NCBI GenBank assembly: GCA_029747015.1 | Contig: JAKOGI010000144.1 | Location: 517,001 to 581,000 of the forward strand | Reading direction: 5' to 3' | Source of the DNA: Carnegiea gigantea | Taxonomy: Eukaryota > Streptophyta > Magnoliopsida > Caryophyllales > Cactaceae | DNA: 64,000 nucleotides | Shown: positions 34,201 to 46,200 of the stretch, one piece after another | How the letters are laid out: every line of letters starts with the position of its first letter | How positions within the stretch are numbered: the stretch's first letter is position 1 | Made by a program: the position numbers and the translations under genes | Notes under the pieces: generated by a model | Seen by the model: the letters and a program-made list of their open reading frames with translations, nothing else | Told to the model about the DNA's origin: nothing | Databases searched by the model: none

Positions 34201-37200
34201 TTCGAGGACGAAACCTTTTAAGGGGGAAGACTGTAATAGTCCGACCCTACGTTATGTTTATTAATTTCATTTCATTAATCCATGTGATTAATTTCATTTC
34301 ATTTACATCATTTCTTTTTATTATTCCAATTGGACATTTCTAAATAGGCCCTCACTCTACAATTCGAAGTTTTGTTCTAGCCAAATTTTGAAAATCGATT
34401 TAGGCCTTGATATTTTATGAATTTAATGATTTAACGCTTTTTCATGGCACTACAATCATTTAATCTCACATTTTGAAAAAGGAAAAAAAAAATTCGCAAG
34501 CTCACCCGGTTTCGGTTCTTTTTTTAAACCCGAGCCCGTTTAAGGCCGGTTTCGACCCAACAAGACTTGACCTTTATGTGTTTAGCTAAACTCTCTTAAT
34601 TAAGCCTTAATTAAGCTTAAGATTATTGACTTTTCCACTTTCAATTTCAGCCAAGTAAAAGCCTAACATAAATTGCAAAAATTTTCATTTAAGTTCATTT
34701 ATCACCAATCATTCAAGACACCTTCTCTCTCTTCACTCTCCTCCTCCTCTCTACACGGCAGGTCCAGCAGCAAACTCCCCTCCCAGCCACCTTTCAATCA
34801 CCAAAAAACCACAAAACATCCACCGCTTACCACCCCCAACCACCCCTCTCACTCCCATAAGCATCAAGGATCATTCTTACCTCTTTTACAAGCACAAAGT
34901 GAGTGTTCTTGTCACCTCCCATGGTGATAATGTTTTTGATTCTTGATCTTGTTGGTTTTGTTTCTTATTTTGGTTGTTTTAGTGATGGATTATCCTTTTT
35001 TGTGGTATTAAGAATCATGTTGTTGATGGATTATGGTGGAGTTGAGGGTAGGGTTAGGGTTTCATCTTGGTCATGCAAGCTTCTTGTTCAAGTGATGTTT
35101 ATTGCTTGTTTTATCCTTATTTTTGTTTATCTCTTAATATATTGAAGTTTGTTACGTTGTTTATGGTGTTTTGAAGAGTTGGGAGTGAGTTGCCTGTCGA
35201 ACTTGAGCACGTGCATAACGTGTTCCATATCTCGTAGCTTCGAAAATACATTCCAGATCCAGACCATATCATTGTATCTGAACCTATCGATATTGCTGAA
35301 GATCTAGTATATGAGGAGCGTCCTGTTCAAATACTAGATCGGAGGATCAAACAGCTGCGCAACAAGCAGATACCATTGGTCAAAGTACCCTGGACGAACC
35401 ACACCTCCCAAGAAGCCACCTGGGAGACGGAAGATGCGACGAAAACTGCATATCCACAATTATTCGAGGTAAATCGACATGACATGGTAAAATTCATCAG
35501 TTTCGAAGACGAAACCTTTTAAGGGGGGAAGACTGTAATAGTCCGACCCTGAGTTATGTTTATTAATTTCATTTTATTAATCCATGTGATTAATTTCATT
35601 TCATTTACTTCATTTCTTTTTATTATTCCAATTGGACATTTCTAAATAGGCCCTCACTTTGCAATTCGGGGTTTTGTTCTAGTCAAATTTTGAAAATCGA
35701 TTTAGGCCTTGATATTTTATGAATTTAACGATTTAATGCTTTTTCATGGCACTACCATCATTTAATCTCAAATTTTGAAAAAGGGGAAAAAAAAAATTCG
35801 CAAGCGCACTCAGTTTTAGTTCTTTTTCTAAACCCGAGCCCGTTTAAGGCCGATTTCGACCCAACAAGACTTGACCTTTATGTGTTTAGCTAAACTCTCT
35901 TAATTAGGCCTTAATTAAGCTTAAGATTATTGACTTTTTCACTTTCATTTTCAGCCAAGTAAAAACCTAATATAAATTGCAAAAATTTTCATTTAACTTC
36001 ATTTATCAGCAAGCATTCAAGACACTTTCTCTCTCTTCACTCTCCTCCTCTCTACACGGCTGGTCCAGTAGCAAACCCCCCTCCCAGCCACCTTTCAACC
36101 ATCAAAAAACCACAAAACATCCACCACTTACCACCCCTCTCACTCCCATAAGCATCAAGGATCATTCTTACCTCTTTTACAAGCACAAAGTGAGTGTTCT
36201 TGTCACCTCCCATGCTGATTTTGCTTTTGATTCTTGATCTTGTTGGTTTCTATTTCTTATTTTGGTTATTTTAGTGATGGATTATCCTGTTTTTGTGGTA
36301 TTAAGAATCATGTTGTTGATGGATTATGGTGGAGTTGAGGATAGGGTTAGGGTTTTATCTTGGTCATACAAGCTTCTTGTTCAGGTGATGTTTATTGCTT
36401 GTTTTATCCTTGTTTTTGCTTATCTCTTAATGTATTGAAGTTTGTTATGTTGTTTATGGTGTTTTGAAGAGTTGGGAGTGAGTTCAAAGTGACCCAAAGT
36501 TAGGGTTTTGTCCAAAATGCAAGATTCGGATCAACTAATGGTAAATTTGATGTTTGTGTATATATGTGATTAGAAAAAGAGTTTTATTTTATATGAATAT
36601 GAAGAGGAATTATGTGTGGTGTTTTTGTATGAGGTTGAGATGTACCAAAGTGTGTTTACATGCTCTTAGGAAGGAGTTTAAGTTGAGGATTGGTGTGAAA
36701 AGTGCGAGAACCCACTCAATCAGTGAGGCTGGAATTTCCAGAAAAACAGGACAGCCTTTAAAATGAAACTGGTAATGATCGGCCCTGCCAAAAATTATAA
36801 TTTTTGGTGGGTAGCTAGGTCAGTGTGTTAGCTTTAAAATGGCTCTTGAATCGCATTAATCCGAGGTCTGTGAAGAAAGTTATGGTCATTTTACCGAATC
36901 TGCGCAGGATAGACTCAAAACTGACATGTTGATGTTCTAGCCCCATTTTAGGAACCCTATCATGAGAATCCTGTTTCGTGTCCTTAATGAAAGTTTTAGA
37001 GGCCTTCCTAAGCTGTTTATATTGGGGTCTCATGTCTCATTTTGAGGTCGGGAGTATAAGTTGTGGATCATTCTTTCCGTACCCTCGTTACTTCATAAGC
37101 CAGTTTTATTTAAAGTTATCCATTATAAGAACAAGATCATTTCTGACCTTATGTTCCTATAATGATCTTTTAAGCAGAATCAAGGCCTAAGCTTTCATTT

Positions 37201-40200
37201 TCTTCACTTTAGTGCATCTCATTCCTCTGTGAACTAGCATTTAAAACTTCCAGGTACGTTCATTGCCTGTATCTTCAATAATCAGCACGTATTTATCGAA
37301 ATCATAATATTTTGGTAAGTACATCATGGAATCATTTATTTAATCAGTGCTTTATCACATAATTAGTGACCCCATCAGTTATCAGTTATCGGGAATTGCC
37401 TTCCAGTTACCCGCGCGGTTTCAGGCCAGGTCCCTCGGTCGGCTTGGTAGGTATACACCTATTCACAGATTGTAACAGTTACTAAGGGGTGCACTAACAG
37501 ATAATAATTGGCAATGCAGTTTTATATGCATCTCATTCCCTGTTTTCAATTAAAATGAATTGCAAGCGGGGGCAAATAACTCTTCAGCAAATTTTTATCA
37601 GTACAGGGATGCATGTACTGAGCTTTGGCTCACAGTTCGAAATATTTTTATGTTTTGTTTTAAAAAAATGTTCAGTGAACTGCCCTCAGGCGGACAGGGA
37701 GGCCGAAGGTGATAAATGAGACGGGGCCTTCCATGTGATTGGCGGTATGGGAGAGCTAAGATGCTCTCTTAGCATATTGTGATGTATTTTAGAGTTTCAA
37801 CTGTATATTCGAACTGAATTATGTATTTTGGTGCCACAACTGTATTTTTTTTGGGGACAAAGTTATGTATGTGGTGTAACCCTTGGGATGTAGATCCATT
37901 TCTGTATATAACTAAATGATTTGAGTGATTATGATGGTAAATGCCCCTGTATAAGGTAACCTTTGGTTTATGGCAAGTTTTCATGTATAACGGAAGCCTT
38001 GTCCTTTGTAGACGGCGGTAACGCCCCGTTCATTGAATTATTATATCTTATTGATAACCTTAAGCAGGTAAATGCAAGTAGGTGAAGGCAGGCAATTAAT
38101 CATGTATATTTGGGGCGTTACACTAATGGACTCAGAAACAAGCCAAGAAATAGCCAGGCAACTGAAAGCCAGTTCCCAGCATCTCAACAATGAAGCCGCA
38201 AGTCATCAGTTGATTCTAAATCCCCTTTACCATGATCTTTGCCCTCATTTATAAGTTGTCACAAGTCAATATGTTTGCATGCATTGCTTCCCAGAAAACC
38301 AAAACCAAAACCAACCCCCCCCCCAAAAAAAAAATTGAAGAGGCTAGAGACTTCCAAATGAGTTACAAGGGCATCACCCGTAAAAATTATGTAAAGATGG
38401 CAACTCCAATGCTGGAGCTTCCAAAAATAAGATGTAGGAGCTTCCAAGAATAAGATCTACCTGTGAAGATCCCTTTAAAGTCCCATCTCACTATATCCTG
38501 CAAGAAGTCCCCAAATTTGGCCTCATTACGCTTGTTTAAAAAGCTTGGTAGAGTGCCAACCTGAACAAAGCCATTGGGACAAAAATCGGCTACCAAACAT
38601 TAATGTCAGACGCTCACGATGATTAGCGATGGAAACATTTCCACCCAAAGCGAGAACAAGAAGTGCAGGGAAGAGTTCTCTCAATGTAGCCTGCTCACAC
38701 TACCGATCATACCAAAAAAAATGGCAGAATCGTCGCCAACCTCAAAGAAAAGCGAGGAGAGAATCCTTCCCGATCTTTAGCAATATGTCTCCAAAGACTA
38801 TGCCCATTAGAGTCGTTCGGTATAGTGGACCATCTCTAACCTGGAGATCTTAGATGCCTCCATGGCTATGTTGGGAATCTAGATATACACAATCACTTAA
38901 TTTTCATTATTGTGCGATTTTCAAGAACCTCTTGGAGGGTCCTCCCCTTTTTCCCTTTTTGTTAAGGGAAAACTATTCCATTTGAGAAACCAAAAAAAAG
39001 GCCTAAGCATGCAACCTATAAAGAACAGAAGAACAAAGGTCTTCATGTCCCCAAAACACAATATCTTGATCTACCCATGCTTTGTGTGCACAAGAGGTGC
39101 ATCTACCCAATCAAAAACTCCTTTCTTTCTGTTCACATCTTGCAAAATTAGTGTGAGGAAAAAGTATACTGACACTCTGTTCAACTGTTCTGAGCCTCTC
39201 ACACAATCATATGTTTAGCAGATTCAGCCACTACCCTCAGAAAGACTAAACAATTAACACTCAACTTCAACAAGAGCTCTAACAAATGGACAATCAATCA
39301 GCAAATTATCAATGAACTCTAGGTCCCTCTGTACATGCAGCACCTATTGACCAAGTACCTTCTCCATCCAACAAATTATCATATCAAGTCTTTTCCCTGT
39401 GTTGATTCCTAGACAAACAAGGGTGCCTTCATAAAAATACTGAACTTCCAGGTAAGCTTCCAAGAGCATGATGGTTTGTGATTGAAAGAATAAAAGAGGG
39501 CGGCAAGCAAAAGATCTCGAAGCTCTAAAGGTTAGATTAAGCATGAATGTCCAAAGTATTCCTAAGATTTAGTCTAGCCGTGTTAAGCACCTCACATGAA
39601 GGAAATCATCCGCCAAGAAGGCATGACAGAAGCTCGCTCATAATAATCGGAAACAGATACAGATCAATCCACCCAAAGTACACAAAGAGAACGGAAGACG
39701 TCTGTCAAAGTAACACAATCACACTATCTACCATGCCTAAAATGAATCAAAGTAACACAATCACACTATCTACCATGCCTAAAACGAACTGAGTTGTTAC
39801 CAACCTCAAAAAAGATAACTTTCCACTTCTATGATGTAACTTCAAAGATTTGCACCATACATATTTGATCTATCACAAACCAGCAGCGGCCCTCCAATCC
39901 ACTCCAGATCTTGTTCGGCTTTCCTCCATAGCCTCTCTTTTCATTCATATTGTCACCATAACCAGCACGAACAGCCTCTCTAAAATTTAAAGGTCTCTAA
40001 TACCTAGACGGCTAGACCACTCTCTAGTGTGGCTTCCTTTTTTGTTGGGATCAGGAAAAGAAGTATAAGAGTATTTCAATAGCAAAAGGCTGGATGCAAA
40101 GCTAGCATCCTACAAAAGGCTATATACACCCCATATGGACACTGTCAACAGAATCTAAAAGATCAAAAGAAGAGCAATGAAAGTTCCCTTTATACTAAAA

Positions 40201-43200
40201 CAAGAGAGACTTGATGAAATTATCTTTAAAATGCTGAAGGGGCATCTCCACACCCTCAAAGACTCTCGTGTTTCTTTCACGCCGAATCCTGCAAAAGATC
40301 TCATGAGGGAATAATATGTCATTCTTCTTTTTAGCTTCCCTACCAAAGAAGCCCTCCCAATCAAAGTGGTAATCCCTACTAAAACTGGAAACAACCCAAG
40401 GAACTACCGAGCAGCTAAAGGCCAGATCCCATAGAGCTCTTGCAAAAGGACATCAACGTAGCAAAGGTCTGCTGATTCCCCTTCAGCTTTGCACAAAAAG
40501 CACCTATTCACCAAGATCTTACCCTCATTCGCATATTATCACAAGTAAAAATGCTCTCATGGGAAGCCTCCCAAACCAAAGAAAGACACTTTAAATGGAG
40601 CCGAAGATTTCCATATAAGCTTCCATGGAAACACATTTCCGAAAGCAATTGCAAAGGTGAAGAAGGCAATGAGAAAAGCTTCATATAGTAAGACTTGAGA
40701 ATGAAGGTCCCTCTAGAATTAAGATTCCAACCAACTAAATCAAGAGAGGATTACCCAACATGCCCATTGAGCTTAATGAGTAAGTGGAAAAGGGTGGCAT
40801 CATCCATTAAGGTGTCCCAAATTAAAACAGGCAACCAAGCATAAGAGCCAAATACATGCTCAAAATAAGCAGCCCCAGTAGCATCTTCATTCGCCACAAG
40901 AGCATAAAGGGAGCACCTTCACACTAGCATGCCAAAAATAAATCCCAAAAAAGGTCTCTCTAGTGTGGGTTGCTTTCCATTATCCCATTCACCATGTAAT
41001 GTTTGAATTCATCCTCAAAACACCAGTAAAGGAGACTTCACTCAGTGTCACACTCAACTTGCACAAAGAACAGCAAAGAGAGAATAAAACAGATGGGACA
41101 CTTGAAGGGGGGGGGGCCACTTTTGAGAACTCATCTTCATCAGCCTATATGCCACCCTTTGAACTTCAACAACCGAAAGGTGCATGAAATGAGAAAAGAA
41201 ACGAAAAAAGCATTGCACCTTAGTGGACCAAGAAGATCACATCTATCTTGTTACATTACCAAATACATTACAACTATATTGCATTGAATAAAAAGAAAAT
41301 ACATAGATTATTCTTTTTGCTTGTAGAAGATAATAAATTTTCTTTCTCCCCAAAAAAAAAAAAAAAAAAAAAAAGCAGGTGGGAAGGTCTGAACTTTCTA
41401 AGGTCGCCAAAAGCAAGAATAAGCTTTGGATATATCTAAGACATACTAGATTCTCCTCTGAAGCATCAACCTACTTACTATATGCTATGAATGAAAAAAA
41501 AAAAAAAAAAAAAACGTATTTTATCAGAATCGGAAAAAAATAGCTGATGTGCCTCTCCAACCTTTATAGAACAAATAACTACCTATGTCTTTACTGTAAA
41601 AGCTAAACAGATAGAGACTGTGAAATAAGTGCTTAATGCTTGGCAAGAATTTGGTCTCTAATACATTAAGCTAACACAAAAGGAAACAGGCCTGATACCA
41701 GCTGAAGCAGAAGAATAAAGGATTAATAAGAGAAGGCCCCAATTTCTTCATGATACGGATCTGGCGGCATGTAGGCCATTTCGCAGAGGCATGACACCCT
41801 TGCAAAGAAGTCCACAGGAGTTGGAAACAGTTTAAGAATAGATTGAAGCAATGGTAGGAGTGTAGGACAAATACAAAAATCACCAAGACTTCATGCTATC
41901 ATGAATAATCTTACCTATGAAATCCAGAAATGCCAATTGTCGTTCACAATTCAGCACAAGACTAATCATACAAAGTGTTCAAAGAACCCCGATAAGGTCA
42001 GACTTTGCCCCAAAAATTCTCTTATTCCTTTCTTTCCAAATATTCCACCAGACAGCCAAAGGAATCATCCTCCAAATCCCAAACACCCAGCTATTCTTCA
42101 TCTTCCTTTCCAGCATCTTTTAATTTCCCCAACTGAACTGAAAAACCCTCGTAAAAGAGTCAAATCAACTATTGGGCAGAAGATCCACAAATTGAGAAAA
42201 CTTAAAACACGGATCCCACCAACAAAATGAGACTTATATGACAAACATCCGAGATTTCTAAGATTGCTTCCTCATCAGGAAAAATGAAGGCAAGGCAGCA
42301 CAAAGATTGTCGAACACTACAGATCACTGAACTCTACAGATACTATAAACCCATTAACTAAGGGCCTCCTTTGCACTGCTATATGCCAAATTAAGAGAAT
42401 GAAAAGATTGACAAGGTACGTTACCAGCCCAGCAGCTTTTTTAATAACCAATAGCAAAACGTTTAAGAACACAAACAGAATGTCACTAATTGACAAGGTG
42501 AGGACCAATATCAAAGGTCTCATGTCCTGAAGCTGCCGTAAATTATCCTCATCCAGAAGATCCAAAAAACAGACAAGGCCCACTCAACATGAAGCACTAA
42601 GCTCCGGCTATGCAATATCCTCAGCATTCTCCCAGTAATCATACAAGTTACAAAAACAGCGAGCAGAGATCATCATGACCCTTGTAAAACAACACTCCAT
42701 TCAAGTACAATGGTGGATTCTCAGTTGCAAGCAGCACTAGTTCCTAAAACACGGTGCGGAAACAAGTAAATAAGGTGTACTTAATAGGACTGCTATGTTC
42801 AGTTCAGGCCCATGTGTCGCTAACATCTAAAGAGGTGAATCACAAATTCTATTTAAGTGCTACGTATTCCATAATGGTTCTTTCACTTCTGATCCATTTC
42901 GAAAGTTTCAAATAATAAGATCTAGACTCTTTCCTGAGTCACTGACTAGACAAATCCTTTTCAGAAAAATGCTAGATTACAGTTGATAAGATAAACACGG
43001 TACTCTTCTCACATTAGAATTGTGATATTCTCCAATCAGCAATACAAAATATTGTAAAGCAAAGAAACTAGTTGAGCATCTAACTAAACAAAGAAGTTGG
43101 ATCGACATCATCCAAAGTGAAGACAAACAGGAATGGAGAACAAACCACAATAGATAACAGACGTCTTGCGAACCCTTTCTCAGTTTCTTGTGGATCCTGC

Positions 43201-46200
43201 AGAGACCTGAAGTATTCATCATACAGTACACCGTCGAGATTGTAAATCATCAAAAAAGCACACAAACTCAACATACCTCAACAAAACACGAAAAAGATAG
43301 TCTGCCAACCACAGTGTCAGATGAGGATGGGTCCAAGAGATCAATTGTCTCAAAATCAGAATCTGAATCCTGCAACAGGTTACCACCTCTTAATAGGTGA
43401 AATATCAGGTTTCTTTTGAAGAGTTTGCCTCTCATTTTGCCACAATTTACTAGGAAAGAGTGTATGTCAAATGAACCTAAACAGGAGAGAACCTTAACGT
43501 AAGATACGAGAACAATAGCTAGACCAACTAAATAAATTTTTTTTTTATTAATAAGAGTAATCAAAACAGTGTACAGATATGATGCCAAAGGGATGTCACT
43601 CATTTACAGAAAGGGCATTAACAAAATCAGAAGCCCTGAGGTTCTCTTGGATCATCCTCTCTACAAAGTCCAAAAAACAAACTTCCTACCACAATTCAGA
43701 ACTTGGTTTTAACAATACAAAATTATCAAGAATAAAGCTGGAGTTCTTGAAAAGACATAGCCTTGCACTCAAAATTCAATTCCTTTCCTTCTAATTAGAC
43801 CATCAAGTCAGTAAAGAAATCAACTTCCAAACTCCATTAACCAACCATTCTTCATCCTCCTTCTTCAAGCCACCAATACCTCTTTGAGACTTTGGCACTC
43901 ATTGGTTAAATCCAACAAAACCCCATCAACGGAAGAGACACAAGCCAAAGCAAGGAAACCCACAGCAACAAACAAGGAGGTGGTTGGTTGATCCCTTGAG
44001 ACAATAGAATGCCTACTTACGAAATTAAATTTATGCTTCTAAGCATCCACTCAGTGTGAATCTTTCCTTTAGTGGCCCCCCAAGCAAAAAAAGCAAGCTT
44101 TGCTAGAAGCTATAAACTCCAAGATGGCCTTAGCAGAAAAGCCAAAAAGTTGATCCCTTAGTAAATCCTATAATAGAATCTTGACAATACAAAGATAAGG
44201 ATCCAAATAGTCTCATCATTGCTACAACATACAAACTAACCTGTACAACCTAACTAGTCCAAGAAGCTAAGAACCAAGGACCGGAACTCAACATGGAAAA
44301 TCCATGCAAGACATATACTGGCAATTTTTCGGATACTTTCGCACATTTTTGGACACTCACAGACACGTCTAAAATATACAACATAGTTTGCTGTGTTATT
44401 AGGCATTTGTACTAGAGGTAATTTGTGACTTTTCACTTCAAAAACAATCCTCTTCATAGAACACAATATCAAACATAAAGATTTTTCCCATGAAGGTGTG
44501 TCCATCAAATATGTCATACCCTATTTATCCTTATTTTCCTAAGATGAGACGTCGTCATGCTGGTGCGATATCATATCCACATCTCATATTGTCTACCATC
44601 ACAGCCAGCAATAAAGACATAAATTCATGCTAATGCTCGATTAAAATAATCTACGGCGAAAAATATTTCTCTATTACAATGGACATTTCTTAAGCTCATG
44701 TTCCTTCCATAAGAAGGAAATGGGTGCGTGTTCGTTTACAAAGTGCCCTATTACTTAGTACGTATGATGATTATTAATTAATAGGATTTTGTCAACAGGA
44801 ACAGTAACAAAACTGATGACAAGACTCACCTGAGTGAGAAATTGGAAAAGGTCAATCTCACAATGACCTATCAGATTGTTCTTCGTCAGTATGTTGGTCT
44901 GCACAATTTGCAAGATGAAAGGATGAGTTTACTGAAAGAAAGAAATAGCTCAAAAGCTACCAAGCAATTTTTTCCCATGTTTCTTGGGGACCAAAATAAC
45001 ACTTCACTTCTTAGTGAAGGAAAAAAATTATAAGAAAATGAGACACTCCTACAAGGATAATTTTAGGTCTAAACCCAGAACATGATGACCTAGAATTATT
45101 ATTGGTATCACAACCAACTACAGCGATAAAACCCAGGCATCCTGGTACTTTAAACAAAGTCATGAATTAGTGAAAAATTTAGGTGCATGAGAAGATTACC
45201 AATGTCATCACACATACATTTTGCACTTTCCAAAGATCATAGTTATCTGAATTCTCTCCAAATTTCTTATGTTCAATCAAGTTCAATGTGAAGAATAAAT
45301 AACAGAAAGACAAGCATCATATATTCACACCTCATAAATGGATACTCTTGCAACATGAGGCCCGTTGCTTTCCAAAAGAATTTTCTTTTTCTGCAAGAAA
45401 CAGATTGTTGTCATCCCCTGTTACTGAGAACAAACAGAGAAAAGAAATAATAAATAACAGAAGTAGAGACAAAATGCAGAAAAAGACAATAGAGCACATG
45501 CCCGCAATCAGAAAAAGTTAAAACAAGCAAATTTAAGTCACTCTGCAGTTTTCAATTTTTTATTCCTGTTGAAAAATGCCAACATTTTTTCAACAGATGT
45601 ATCCATGGAGTGCTTGAATAAAAATGCCACTCAACTATCCAAAAAAATGCAAAAATGGCAGTATGCCACTGAAACTATTTGGAGAAACACTGAAATTATT
45701 TGGAGACATTTCTCCAAATAATTTCAATGGCATACTGGCATTTTTGCATTTTTTGGATAGTTGAGTGGCATTTTTATCCAAGCACTCGGAGCTCCTTACA
45801 AATGCAAAGCCGTGTGGGAACCATCTGTGGAAAGGTTCAACAAGAGACTAGCTTGGTCGAAATCTAAGCTACTCTCTAAAGGGGGTAGACTGCAAAGCAC
45901 CTTATCTAGTCTGCCTGTTTACTTCATGTCTTTATCTACCATTCCAGCTAGCACTCCCAACCAATTAGAAAAAATCATGAGGGATTTCCTTTGGTCCAGC
46001 TGTGACTCAAACAACGGTTTTCATTGCATCAATTGGGACGATGTTTGCCACCCTAAAATGAGGGTGGCCTTGGCATTAGACATCTCCGCGATATGAATAA
46101 AACTCTCAAGGCCAAATGGCTTTGGAGGTTTGCCGAGGAAGAGGACGCTATGTGGAGAAATGTGATCGAAACTTAGTATGGGTTGGACAATTCTGGCTAG

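Larger units (their letters stand above)
22423..38122. mobile_element. Rearranged chromodomain-type Ty3/gypsy composite with inverted LTRs (15.7 kb)
   Basis: From left: minus-oriented 5' internal half (22423-26257), minus LTR (26258-28844), minus internal region (28845-33816), then plus-oriented pol end (33817-34231), LTR piece (34232-35191), pol end again (35187-35533) and a full plus LTR (35534-38122). CTAAT flanks the whole (22418-22422, 38123-38127), so it fills one insertion site in a LINE. Coding parts ([10 protein letters not shown] protease, FIDD reverse transcriptase, C-terminal chromodomain) fit a Tekay/Del-like chromovirus, all with frame breaks. Confidence 0.82.
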
